NCBI GenBank assembly: GCA_000444245.1
Contig: ATSW01007456.1
Span: forward strand, 1-21,173
DNA from: Botryllus schlosseri
Lineage: Eukaryota; Chordata; Ascidiacea; Stolidobranchia; Styelidae
Reading direction: 5' to 3'
DNA length: 21,173 bases
The notes under the pieces were generated by a model. It was not told the DNA's origin. It ran no database searches and was given only the letters and a program-made list of their open reading frames with translations. Numbering within the stretch: the first letter of the stretch is position 1; every line of letters starts with the position of its first letter. The translations under genes and the position numbers were made by a program. Positions 7,741 to 19,168 of this stretch are shown in pieces.

Positions 7741-7877
7741 CACATGCAGCTACATTTTTTGACTCGGCCCGCCCACGTATTTTCTGCTTCTCATTGGCCC
7801 GCGGAGAAAAATAATTGCCCACCCCCGATTTTGAACATTTCTGCCAGTAAGCTATAACAATATTATATACTTTGACT

Positions 7878-8076
7878 CCATACCGTCATCTTGTGACGCA
7901 ACGAATATTACCGATACTTATTGCCTTTTTTGACCGATAACGATATTTCGTTCAAAGTGTGCGAATCGATATTAATCGGTATGGCTCTACTCAAGACTGT
8001 GTTTTCATTAAGTGTTCAGCCGGGGCCTACGATACTTATCGTAACAGAATCCCCGGTTCAGCCTTATACGATACCG
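7878..8076. repeat. CGATA/TATCG-rich patch with inverted repeats
   Basis: CCATACCG (7878-7885) and CGGTATGG (7977-7984) form an 8-bp inverted pair. Between and after them are repeated CGATA or TATCG words (ACCGATAC, CGATAACGATAT, CGATATTAATCGG, ACGATACTTATCGT, ATACGATACCGTAT). Such subterminal motif clusters occur in some DNA transposons, but no terminal repeat with a target duplication was found. Confidence 0.35.
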
Positions 8077-8128
8077 TATGCATCCCATGATTTCCAATGT
8101 ACACATCCTGGATGTTATGAAGGAGGAG

Positions 8129-8246
8129 GCTACAAAGCCTAGAAGAGGGCCGTGCTGCAAGTCCGCAGTTAAGGAATGACAACAAAATATCGACGTAGTG
8201 TAAATGGTCACTGTAGCCGAAAATCACCATGACTATCACAAACTAC
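8129..8246 (+). repeat. Dispersed repeat R, copy B
   Basis: Second copy of the repeat at 3615-3726. A short (CAA)n-like run, AGCAACAACAACAACC, follows at 8247-8262 and is absent from copy A. That could be a retroposon tail, so a SINE or LINE 3' end is possible, but no pol III boxes are clear. Confidence 0.55.
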
Positions 8247-8311
8247 AGCAACAACAACAACCGACTGTAGTTAATTTAGTGCCTTACTGGCCAGACTAGG
8301 ATCAGCTTTTC

Positions 8312-8455
8312 TTAATTAGATTAGAATTAAAATTACAGCTACAAAATGTTTTTTTTAATTGGATTATGATTAGAATTATCGCTTCACAGTTATTTCCAAA
8401 TTAGATTAAAATTAAAATAATAGCTACACAGTTTTTTCAAATTCGATTAGAATTA
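8312..8455 (+). repeat. About 42-bp AT-rich tandem cassettes
   Basis: The core ATT(A/G/C)GATTA recurs at about 8315, 8358, 8400 and 8441, intervals of 43, 42 and 41 bp. Units share GCT(A/T)CACAGTT-like 3' halves. Related cores reappear at 8614 and 8657 in the same element. Confidence 0.65.
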
Positions 8456-8581
8456 CTGAATTCGCGAAAACTTGAACATTAACTCAAGTTCCTTTATTAT
8501 CAAATCATAGTGTTCATTGAAAAGGGCACGAGAATAGCAAATGTCTTTAGAGCGAGCTCATGGCTCGTTTCGCACTGTACA

Positions 8582-8608
8582 GTTCTCCTGTAGCATTTAC
8601 AGGAGAAC
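8582..8608 (+). other. Perfect 11-bp-stem hairpin
   Basis: GTTCTCCTGTA and TACAGGAGAAC flank a 5-base loop, GCATT. Copy 3 of the element keeps the stem (11722-11750) with one wobble-compatible change. Copy 1 has the left arm but a degraded right arm. Confidence 0.75.
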
Positions 8609-8736
8609 CAGAAATTAGATTAAAATTAAAATTAGAGCATAAAGAGATTTCACAAAAATTAGATTAAAATTTGATTATCGACATTTCGCTCTAATTAGTC
8701 TATAATTATACAACTAGAATTATCTAGTTGCCAATG

Positions 8737-11396
8737 TCTGGCGTAAGCATTCATGTTCAGCAAGCGTCGTAAGCTACAGCGGCAAACAAAGGGTTAATAT
8801 GTAACGGGGAAAACCAATGTGTACCGTCGAGGGTTTGGAATGTTTGACTCTCGCACAAAGGAGACATCTCAAAATAGATTTAGCCTATTCAGGGCAAATA
8901 CCTCGTCCGGGCATTTAATTTCAAAATATTGACCCCCGCAACACGCAGCGATATTTCACCAGTACGCGAAATCCAATAGGCCAAATTGCGATGCTCCTAT
9001 TTCATTCCGTTATGGGGAGGCTTACGAACAAATTCATTAGATATGGCGCTATTATATAGAGTTATACACTTACATATGTGCTATAAAAGAGCCGATATAT
9101 GGATGCTTGGTAATAAAGCTCCCGAATATACGCTAGCGCGAATGTAACATGTGACTATAACTTCTGATCAGCTTGCCGCAAGACGTTGTGGTCTGCGGTA
9201 AGCAATTATCGAAGTATAGTCTCAATTCCGACCCCAATGGTAGCCTACATTTTTAATAGTCAGGATGGGTATAGTGGGAATACTATTATATCATGCGTTA
9301 CTATGCTTCATGAGCCGGTTTATATGCCGAAAAACATCAAGGACACAAATAAAAACGCCCAATTCCCATTAATCTAGTTTGGACAATAGTTGGCACTTAT
9401 CCGCTTTGGCGCTTAATATGACAGGAAGGAAGTGTGGAATTCTACGGCGTCGTGACTAGGTGAAAGGCTGGCATCACAAAATATCACGGACAACAATAAC
9501 AGGCTGCCTCTGTGGGAGGGTATGGATGGGTGACATACGCCTTGAAGGTGGCAACTTTCAGTTTCATTAGAGGCTCTCGAGTATGTGTTGATCGACGGCA
9601 GATTTTGGTGCTGCTGACCATCGTGTGTTCGTGTGTGAGAAATACCAGTACAGTTTTGGTGAAACTCCTGAAGTTTCGTCATTACTAACCTGTGGTCATC
9701 ATGATATTTGGTGATACGATTGTTAATATAGGAAGTTCATTTCAATTCTCCATTAGTGGATGACGATTACCCCTGACGAGTGTCAGCTGAAAATATTCGT
9801 GTTTATTTCAAAATGAATATATTATTCAATTGTATATTGAAGTTCTATACCTCTAAGAAGCTCTTAAACGTGATTAGATATAGATATCTTCCCTTTCGTG
9901 TTTCATGTACGAGTGATAATCCAGCAATTGTACAGGGCTGTACAAAATTACTTCCACGGATAAACCAAGCACTACATGACGCAATCAAAAGATACTGGCA
10001 AGCTTCTGTTTTCATGACGATATATATAAGTGGAATTGCATGTTCTATCATTTAATAGCGCAATGCTCGCCATTTTGTTCCTAATCGCCAGGAAAAGAAG
10101 TTCGGAGTGTCGGGTTTCTACTCCGGCGAATCGTTGTACCACGCGAGGCCGATGTAACCGCGAGAGATATTGCGCCACTCGCGCGCAATTCATTGGCGTG
10201 TTTAGACTTGCCTGGCGCACGTTGTCTTATTATTCAATCGATCCTTGCTTCTCCACGCGAGCTTCATTACCGTACCATAATCGCAGGTAGATTGAATATG
10301 TTGTTGGTATCAGTGCAGGAAGAAAATATCTGACTGTTTGCTACAGTTCAGCGTATTATTCCACATGATTGTCACGGGTATACGATGATTGAAGTCATTC
10401 GAAAATTTACAAGTAAGTTGGCGTACATAAACATTGTTGTCTTGTGAAATCATACAGCTAATAGCATATTTACTTGATTTTCGGATATCACATGTGTGCC
10501 AGTGTGCGTATTAACGCCGAGAAGCTTTTGTGCAGGTTTAGATGTAGTTTCTGTTACTCGAGGAATGCGTGCTTCGTGAGGAAGGAATGAGTCTTCTCAT
10601 TGTATCGCAATCTTGTGATGTTGTTACAAGTATTAAAAATAAACTCAACGCAACAAGTTGGTGTCTATTGCGCGATTCTTGTAGTTGAAAGACTATACTG
10701 ATGTCATGTGCGCCTTCACAGCGTATGGTATCATTACGAATAGTCTTAACCTCGTGTGATTGCGACATCACGGAAGCCATCGCACGTTACCCAACCGTGT
10801 GCGCTATTAGGAATATTATTGAGACGACATTGATGAAAATGGATCAGGAATATTCACCAAGCAAGTTGGAATGCCAAGAATGTAGGGGAAGATATGAACT
10901 CACTTGAGGTTGATATCGGTGTGCGCTATAACTTTATAAAAAGATCATTATATCCGCGTAAAAGAAATTACTTCACGTGCGAGCCATACATTGCGAATCC
11001 TAATTCAGTGTACCGTCTAAAGCGCGTAACCTTCGTGCCGGAATGATTGGCGACAAGTGGTAATTTTGCTTTGTTTTTGGAAAAATAAACACGTGCACTG
11101 GCATTTATGAAGTATCAGTAGTCAGTAGTCAGGCACGAAGCGTTATAAATGTTTGCTGTTGTCTGAGTTGCTTACCAACATGCTTCTGCATCTGACATGA
11201 TCGACGGATGAGGTTGCTTGTCCATCAGAATTAGCTTAATCACTCGAATATCCGACCGCTATAATAGTGAAGCCGTTCAGTAACACATCAGTATGATGAC
11301 CACCAATTGGCGAACTGTTCAAAGCATAGGACGCAACGCAATACAGCTACGTCGCACGACTCTGTATGTAGAGTCGGGTGACAACTGCAAGCTCGC
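8737..11396. other. 2.7-kb interval, no gene or named element
   Basis: All reading frames are short (under 95 codons), overlap on both strands and lack recognisable domains. TATA-like words occur near 9084 and 10935 and an AATAAA word near 9112, but no transcript structure can be built from them. A 7-bp-stem palindrome, ATTGCGC/GCGCAAT, lies near 10170-10190. I take it as intergenic or intronic. Confidence 0.5.
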
Positions 11397-12030
11397 ACTG
11401 CTACTTATAGATAGGGTGACATTTTTTTGGTGATACGAAAAGGAGGACACAGAACGGGAGATTTTCACGGAAATGGTGATCGGTCGCGGATTGACTAGAA
11501 AAGGTATTTTCTTCCGAGCCGGTGCCTGAAAACCGGTTGGGCGTCCTCGGACAACATTTCAGTTTTCTTAAAAAAGGTGCAAATCCTGTTTAAAGAAGAC
11601 ATATGTTCACCCTAACTTAGACAAGTGCATAATTCTAAACTATGCGAAATGAAGGTATGCTACTTATAAGATAATTTGTGAAATGTGTCTATGCCCAAAT
11701 TTTAATTATAACCTTATTTCTAGTTTTCCTGTAAATGGTTCAGGAGAACTGTGCAGTGCGAACCGAGCCAAGCCTGGTGTACAGACATATGCCATTCTCA
11801 TGTTTAGGACAACGAACTCTGTTTTCATGTGAACTGAACTTGAGTTTCGTTGTATTTCTTTCTTAATCAGAATTTGGTGCGATTTCCAAGTTTTTGCGAA
11901 TTTTGTAATTCTAATTCTATTGTAATTTGGAAAAACAATGTTGTAATAATTTTTATTCTAATCTAATTTGCAAAAATTTCACTGCATACTCGTTAGAAAT
12001 CAGAATGAGCTGACGCTGAGTAAGGCCAGT
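11397..12030 (-). mobile_element. ACTGGCC-family element, copy 3 (minus), with MITE insert
   Basis: On the minus strand it opens ACTGGCCTTACTCAGCG (from 12030). It passes through AAATTAGATTAGAATAAAAA, TTCGCAAAAACTTGG, GAATGGCATATGTCTGTAC and TTGGCTCGGTTCGCACTG to the hairpin at 11750-11722. The far end is interrupted by the 203-bp MITE at 11412-11614. The last bases, about ACTGCTACTT at 11397, could be the original terminus. No flanking duplication was found. The boundary at 11397 is an inference. Confidence 0.55.
11412..11614. mobile_element. 203-bp TAGGGTGA MITE
   Basis: The left end is TAGGGTGACAT (11412) and the right end ATGTTCACCCTA (to 11614), inverted repeats differing by one inserted base. 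Candidate target copies ACTTATAG (11403-11410) and ACTTAGAC (11615-11622) agree at 6 of 8 positions. GAGGACAC on the left and GAAGACAT on the right are subterminal motifs. The interior includes CCGGT/ACCGG (11519-11538). It is non-coding. The short TIR and 8-bp duplication suggest hAT. A related end is at 4172. Confidence 0.7.
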
Positions 12031-15000
12031 AGATGGAAATGTTCTCAATGTTTCTCGGCAATTCTGTCGATTCGTTGTTCGCCAACCTATCCCACATAAC
12101 TCCAGTCTGCGTTGTCGCCAGCTGTGAGTTTCTCACCAACCCAATGTTTGATTTGAACCTTATCGAGTTCCATGTAAACGAATACGATTTCACAGTCGCA
12201 TCTGAGTGGGCGAAATCGTTGTTAACTACTTCAGCGCCTTTCAAAAGTCAGAATTTCGCAGCCTGGAAACGAAACACTGTCAGCATATGTTGCAACCATG
12301 CAACGATCCATTGATGCTGTTATAAGATACGCTATGCCGAACTTGGGATTGTAGTTTCGAGAGGTTTCGGTTCCATAGCAATAAATGACCTTGTACACGC
12401 TGTAGTGGATTCTAGGATTTTACACTCAGCTGTACTGTTCATATTTACGCATGTAGACTTCTGCGTTTCCTGGAATCTTTATCCCATAAACTCATCAGTC
12501 CATTGTCGTGCCTTAACCAATGTCATTCAAATTGCCGAGACAACTTATACCAATTATTGCCATGCAACTTGAATTCAATATAGCTTTAATCAGCTGCCTT
12601 TACTGGCAGTTTAAGGGGACGGTACGTTTACCACGAAACCCCTACAACATCGGCGGAATACTCCTAGTTCAAACAGATTTATCTGAGCAGACTGGTGTGT
12701 GAATCAAAAGAATTAAGAATCAACCACAATATGTGACTATACGTACCGATTTCAATAACCAAGCAATGCATGCTATCAATGATGATCAACATAGTATAGC
12801 TATACGTATACTTCTTAACCATGCATTCAATGGTCTTCATGTTTCCAGTTTCGAATGGTCCGATTCTGCTCTTTTTTCCGCTGGCATTCCTTCCGAGCAT
12901 CGAAAGTGATATTGAAAGCAGCGAAATCTTTCGCTAGCAAAATTCTTCAGTAAGGTTCGATATTAGGGGTAGGAATTTGCCAAAGGTATTGCGAAATCGA
13001 ATTGAGATTATGTAGTACTTGAGTGATTGTGATGCAACAGAATCCAGAATTTTCTGTTCTCATTCTATCACGTCATAGAGGCATTGCGAATGTAAGCTTC
13101 ACCTCGTGACATGTTGTTCGCTCCAACCCGGGTATTTCCCTGGTAGCGTCGTTACTCGTTACGTATCTTTGAAATGTTTGCTCTGGCGAATTCCGCCAAA
13201 ATTATAGGCACTTCACGCCACGTATTCTTACCGTGAAACGCACATCTATTACCCGAGAATCCACCCTAGTTGAAACCCAGTTCAATCGCAGCCAAGTTGA
13301 GCCACGCGACACAGACACCGGAATTAGTTTTCCAGGAAATCCTTACGTCACTGCTGTGGCTATATGAGAGGCGTGTTGTAGGATTGGGAAGGTAAGATAC
13401 CAAAATTCCTTCGTGATGGCGCTTGGCGAAAAGCTAGCTAGCAGAACGCGCGGTATTGCATTCGCGATAGGCTTTAAGCTGCGGCTTGGTATCGAGTCAA
13501 TATAGCAGAGCTAGCTTCCATCTCCATGTACTTCACGTTAGTATAACTGTATAAATCAGTAGCAGAGAGTTGTTTCATCTGACATTTGTCCAGTGCGGTA
13601 AAGCAAACTAAGATGGCTTTGGAGTGATCTAGGTGAAATGTTAGAGGCGTTAGAGTTTCGAATTACTATAATGTCGATGTAACGAAATTCGTGTGCAAAT
13701 TAAGTTGTACAATAACTTGATATTGTTACTTTATTCAAAGACAGAATACTTCCAAGATTTCGAATTTGTTACACGGTATTCGTCGCGATTTGAGTCAGTC
13801 GAAAAACTGGTAGCGAATAAATGAGCAATTCTGAAGTTCTGTACTCCAAATGGCTTGTTTAAATCAAATTGCGCTTTATCGATATTGCGTAATTTCCAAC
13901 AACGAAGCGTGTATGGACGTGCGTTTCCTACAAGCCACGCTTCGTAACAGAACGAGTCTATCACGAATTTATATGGGGAGATATGAAACGATATCTGTTG
14001 GCTTTTGTCTTAAATTCGCATTCTGAATAGGCGTGTCACAATCCCATAAATCGCGCATATTATTGTAGGTGATTTTCTCACTGGAATGACAATACACGAA
14101 ATTACAGCGATCCATTATGTACCAGTCAATGACTGTGCGTTGTCATGTGATTTTTCGCTTGCGCGCGCTCTTGTTTGCCATGGATATATAGCCTACCGTG
14201 AGTTCATTCGTAATTTACGATCGGGTATAGGTTTTTGTTACCAGATCGTTTGGAGGGTGACTTAATGTTAATTCTCAGGTCGCTACGCACCATTGTCCAG
14301 TTGCATTGGCTGTGCGCGTTTCATACGATCACTTCCCGAATACATCATCTAAACAGTATGATGTATGGCCAATAGTCCCGTTTTCTGTTGTCAGTAGCTA
14401 CTGCTGTGGTGACCTATGGAAATTCTGTGCCGTTTAACCTAGAATATGCGAAATGGTAAAATATTGATTGTTCTCAGTCTAGTTTATGATTACAGGTATC
14501 ATTACAGTATTTAAGAAAAGGACTTGGTGCTTGCACAATGAAATTCGATGCACATTGGGGTCTTGAACTACTTTTCATTCTTTCCCGTCTGCGTACTATC
14601 CCTAATATGTATGTCGCAGACAATCAGCGACAACATTGTCGATTCGAGCCATTTCCGAAATATTTATTCCGCATTACGCAATTTAAGCTATAACAATACG
14701 TAACGTCACTTACGTTGCACTGTCGAACAATAGTATCTGTTTAATTACTGTTTCATTTAGTCGCCTCAATACGAGACCCGCATTAACTAAACCGTCCTGG
14801 TACATGCTTCACAGCAATATAATGTTCGTGAATTGGTTAATAATGCTATTTCACCGTGTGTTTACTAAATGAATTGGTTTTATAACTTCTTTTAGACAGG
14901 GGGTGTTGGGTATATTCGTTAATTCCGTATGTTACGTTTTTAACGCTTTGTCGCAATGTCGGCCCTGTGTTACGTAACACCCCGTTTAATGTAAATAGGA

Positions 15001-17546
15001 ACTAGTCCATCCGTTGAGGTTGCATCGCTGATGTCACTCGTAAAGTGAAACTCCCCTCTGTTTTACATTTCTGTGGTTAGCCTAAACCTCGGCATACTTT
15101 TACGAACCCCTACATTTGAATAACGAGTTGGGTTACGCCATCGTGTCGACCTGAAGTTCCGCTATATATATATAATGGTTCCGCTTTCGGGCCGTTCTTT
15201 ATTTAAACGGAGAGACGCGACGCTGTGCATCATTCAACGAGAGATCTCTTCCCGTGCGGGTGCGTGGACGCATCTGGTTATAGCTTTACTTACGAAACTC
15301 GGACTATCATATATTATATGGTTCAAGTATATACGATGGATTACCTGCTGTGCTGTAGTGATGTATTCTTATTGATATGGTATCAACTGGGCAACTTGAC
15401 TTCGGGGGTACCTGTCAAAACCTGCTGTGTATAAATGGCATTTTGATAGCTACCTCCCAAAGTTCGGAAAGCCGATTTCTTCGCCTCCATTCAAGGATTG
15501 CTGTACACGCCTTAAGAAACCAACACATATTCCATGGCATCAGTCCATTCCATCGGCATTAGCAACTACGCTCGTCCATTACGAAACACTAGATCAAACA
15601 TACCGTATACGCTTAACCGTGGCTCTCGTGTGACAAGTCTTTGTATTGTATCAAAGGCAAACATCAACTTTCACGTTCTAGCTAATATCACCGTGATCTA
15701 GCGGAGCCGAATGTTGTGCAGGCACGTTGCGTCATACACTTCGATCGCAATGTCTCACGACATTAGACACCGACAGATTGGTTATCCTCCGAAATTAAAA
15801 TTACATCTGCTCGTAACTACACCTTCAAATGTAAACCTGTTATATGTATCGTCATTGACACATAGAATATTTGTCCACGTAGTTCACAGTAATTTAGCGA
15901 TCTCATCTTGCACGAAAATAGTTGCCAGTTACGCCATACTGACACTGTTTAAACGAATAATCATCTCCGTAATGTTTTGCTCGAATTGCATTCAGTTATT
16001 GCGATTTGTGTGCTTGATTGCGCTTTGCAATTTCCGCTAGACGCAATGCAATTGAATCATGAATCTAGTTGCTGTTAGTGAGTTGATCACAAGTTGGTCT
16101 TCATCATTCGCTGTGAAATGAATAAACGCACTCAATCGCCGCACAAAATTTGCGCCTTGATTACATTATTGTAATCACTATACGACAGTGATAAACCATT
16201 TAACCAATTTTCGTCATACGCGCAAGTTTTGTGCGTTGTTGAAGTCCGAACTTCGTGGGTGTCGATGATGGTATACCGTCCGAGCTCATGCTGTTGAAAT
16301 TATATGCATACTATGCGTGAAGTCATGCATGACTCGATACGATGCAACTTAATGTGGCGGTCAAACTTTAACAAAGCACTGCAGAAAGAGGCAATCAAAC
16401 TTCATATAAAAAGAACTGGCTTAATGTACCTCGGGCTCGTTTAATCAACCCCAATAATGCGCATCACCGTATGAAACTTAACTGGTTATAAAACAAGTAT
16501 ATTTCACTAGTGTTGCGGCAGAACCTAAACTTACTGGTTCCTGCTTCAGATGTCCTGCAGGCATGCCGCAATAGCTATGCAGACATGCCTTCATTACACC
16601 TGTCATAGTAACCACGTGCGTGCGACATATTGTCCCTAATCAATTGAGATTGGCCAGCATGCCCCTTGCATCTAATTCAACTTGTCGCATGACCCTTTCG
16701 CTGGAAATTGCGAGAGAAATTACATGTTCTCTTACAACGGTACTGATGTTTTGAGAGCAAGAAGCCATTTAGATCAATCTTACTGCATAATTTTGACTTT
16801 TGATCGTATTCCTGGTAAAATATGTGCAGTTATGAACGCAGCAGTATCCCCATCACCGCAATCCAAATTCATTTATTACGGAAAATTGATGCAGATAGTT
16901 TGTTTTTATTGAATGTCAGTATCGAAATGTACAGGCAATTGGTCATTGACTTGACTGTATTTTATAATTTGCAATTTGGGAGTAAATATAATTTCATTTC
17001 CTCTATTGTCATCTTTCAACAGTGGTCAGTAATATCACTGTCCTTGATCGATCAAGTGTTATACCATTGCTCTATTTGCCTATATTCCCGTTCGTGATCC
17101 CATTAAATACCATCACATATCTTAGCATTAACACAAGCACACGTGTCGCGAATAGCATACCACTGTCTCTCCGACATTAATATTGTTCTGTGTTTCGATT
17201 TCGTGTTTCGTTTGAACACAGGTTGGTCCGGTTCTGATCTTCTGTAGAAATATTCCCTTTCATACGATCAGGTGATAATGTATCATTGTTGCTGCCCTGG
17301 TATCAGCTGACTTTTCTCCGTCGGCTGGCTCACAACGGAACAATAGCATTACGGGTTCATCATAATATTGACCTGACCTTACACGAAACACCCAGCATAT
17401 CAGTGCTGTTGTGGTGAAATTATACGAACTGCATTGTTTCTTTGACTATCACGTTGGTACATAGTCACACGCTCATGAAGCTTGTGAGATCGTGGCTTTG
17501 TCGTCGCTACGCCACGGATCGTCGCTAACTGTACCGAAAAGATCAG
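12031..17546. other. 5.5-kb interval, no gene or named element
   Basis: None of the repeat families found elsewhere in the window recurs here. Frames reach at most about 109 codons (15711-16040) and show no domains, signal peptide or compositional contrast with other frames. Minor symmetric words occur, such as ATACATCAT/ATGATGTAT around 14341-14370 and GATTACA/TGTAATC at 16158-16175. It may be intergenic, an intron, or unique regulatory DNA. Confidence 0.5.
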
Positions 17547-17750
17547 TGGCGAGATAGCGCAGTGGCTTGATCCACGGCAGCAACACCGATGGTATGTGGG
17601 TTGAGTCCGACCGAGGTCGACTTCAGAATTCCTAACGAAGTGTTGTAGGTTTACCTAGGTCCCTCCTCACCAAGTGATCCCCATACGCGGTGTCTTAAAA
17701 GCCTTGAAGCGTGTCGTGCTGTAATTCGGCAGACACAGAATAAAAATGAA
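17547..17750 (+). mobile_element. tRNA-derived SINE
   Basis: Box A TAGCGCAGTGG (17555-17565) fits the pol III consensus exactly. Box B GGGTTGAGTCC (17598-17608) has one departure from GGTTCGANTCC, at normal spacing. The body runs through CCTAGGTCCCTCCTCACC to GGCAGACACAG and an A-rich GAATAAAAATGAAG end near 17748. The 3' boundary is approximate and no flanking duplication was found. The head opens GGCGAGATAG, like the two minus-strand SINEs at 412 and 19740. Confidence 0.65.
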
Positions 17751-19168
17751 GGGATGCCCAAAACAGTAGAGAATGTCATTGCTATCGACCACGACTAAGT
17801 CTGTCATTATTGATATGGACCGTAGCGAACCGGAATTGAAGTAGCCATGTGTGCTACGCAACCAATAATACATCACAAATTAGTCCGTCCACTCCCGACA
17901 ATTTGAAACAGACCACTGACTTTTCATCCACTTCGGACTCAAATTAAGATATGGATTATCGTTTGCAGCAACCGTGGACCATCAACGTTCGTAACACTCT
18001 GGAGCTGAAACTAGAAAAGAAATCGGACTATTAATATTATTCACACTCCAACTGATGTAGTATAAGGAAAATGTTGTTGTTTCAACATTTCCTACTCCAC
18101 ATCAACGGAATGTGTTGAACTATCGTCGATCAGAATGTTTAATAATACTTATAAGCTATACCTTTGGCTCTGTACAAATGTAAGTATCTTTGAATAAAGT
18201 TTTCTCAACGTCGACATGGTTATGTGTGCATTCGATTTGCGACAAGATTAGACAGGGGTACGACAGTTCTTCCTCATTCGGCACGAGCCGCGTGACATAT
18301 CCTCATGGTGTGGTCGCCAAATCCCGTGTTACCGAAACAACAGGGTGCTATAATCAGGAATGTTACCCGATACCGAAATATTCCCTCGAGATATGAACTC
18401 GCGAATTCACGATGACCTAACGAGCTCTATGTATCATCCCTTTTACGATCGTAAGTTAAAGCGTCACGGTACAATAGTCGCTAAACATTGTCACGCTGAC
18501 CGGATGATTGAACCCGACTGGGGGTGATCGTAACTCGCCCGAGTTCACGATGCATAAGCGTAATGCTATTTGTATCGAAGTAAATAAGTTAGTTCACAAC
18601 ATTTTCCCAATCGTCACTTTGCATACGACCTTATATATACGCCTGGGCTACATATGGAGGAACTGTAACGATGTGAGCCCGACCAATTTTATCGATCCGC
18701 CGATATCACACTTTGAAAGAGATGTCTGTCAAATTAGAGGTAAAAATATCGGCAATGATGTTATTGGTGATGTCACGATATGGTTGTATGGAGTCGGAGA
18801 AGTATAGTCTGCAACTGTTAGATTGGGAATATTGATATAGTAGCGATGACTACAAATAACCCTCTTAAATAAATGTTGAATATATGTGTGTTAAAGGTGA
18901 AGGTGCTAGTTATCGGCATCAGCTCCAAAATTCTATATCGGACGGGTTCTACATGTTATGAACATACAAATGGGTTGAAGATGAACCGGTTCTGTATGTT
19001 GGAGTATCTTAAGTCGGACCAATATGGGAAGTGGTCTCACGCAGTACCCCTCAACCTGTTGTACGGGTACCGCGAAGTCATTTCAGGTTGTATTCAGTAA
19101 ATGTATTTCTTTTTAGTAAAAGCACAGTTTTCACAAATCTTTAACGTAATTTTTTCTAGTGTAAGAAA
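17751..19168. other. 1.4-kb interval, no identifiable gene
   Basis: Frames at 18190-18396, 18508-18807 and 18873-19100 (68-99 codons) have no recognisable motif or splice context. Nothing else is named. The last 8 bases (19161-19168) are the left target duplication of hAT-C. Confidence 0.45.

Larger units (their letters stand above)
3122..7827. mobile_element. Composite DNA transposon with hAT-like ends
   Basis: The left end, CAGGGGCGGGCAAC (3122), is followed by two copies of GCGGGCCGGAT. The right end is ATTGCCCACCCCCG (to 7827), preceded by GGCCCGC motifs. These ends resemble hAT termini of the CAGGGGTGGGCAA type. The flanking 8-mers TTCTAGAA (3114-3121) and ATTTTGAA (7828-7835) match at only 5 of 8 positions, so the pair is either old or not a true pair. 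The 4.7 kb between them is largely other elements: a MITE, a Penelope-like element and fragments of hAT-A and hAT-B. No hAT transposase was recognised inside. Confidence 0.5.
8286..8736 (+). mobile_element. ACTGGCC-family element, copy 2 (most complete)
   Basis: The left end is ACTGGCCAGAC (8286); the right end is a slightly altered AGTTGCCAATGT (to 8736), the complement of ACATTGGCAACT. The order is: AT-rich tandem cassettes (8312-8455); the CTGAATTCGC landmark (8456); a single-copy block with GCAAATGTCTTTAG and GGCTCGTTTCGCACTG; a perfect hairpin (8582-8608); then AATTAGATTAAAATTAAAAT repeats. There is no coding capacity and no surviving flanking duplication. Probably a non-autonomous DNA transposon of undetermined superfamily. 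It is uninterrupted where copy 1 carries hAT-B. Confidence 0.65.

Noticed and set aside
8582-8608. Helitron 3' hairpin
   Set aside because: There is no CTRR terminus about 10 bases after the stem, and the element continues with inverted-repeat ends instead.
9083-9118. TATAAAAG followed by AATAAA as a promoter or polyadenylation signal
   Set aside because: Words of this length are common in AT-rich DNA, and no open frame or splice structure supports a transcript.
12033-12314. 93-codon frame facing an 83-codon antisense frame
   Set aside because: Both strands are open by chance in the same interval; neither protein has a recognisable motif.
15711-16040. 109-codon plus-strand frame as a host gene
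   Set aside because: No domain, no signal peptide or clear membrane pattern, and no neighbouring exons; a frame of this length is expected by chance in 21 kb.
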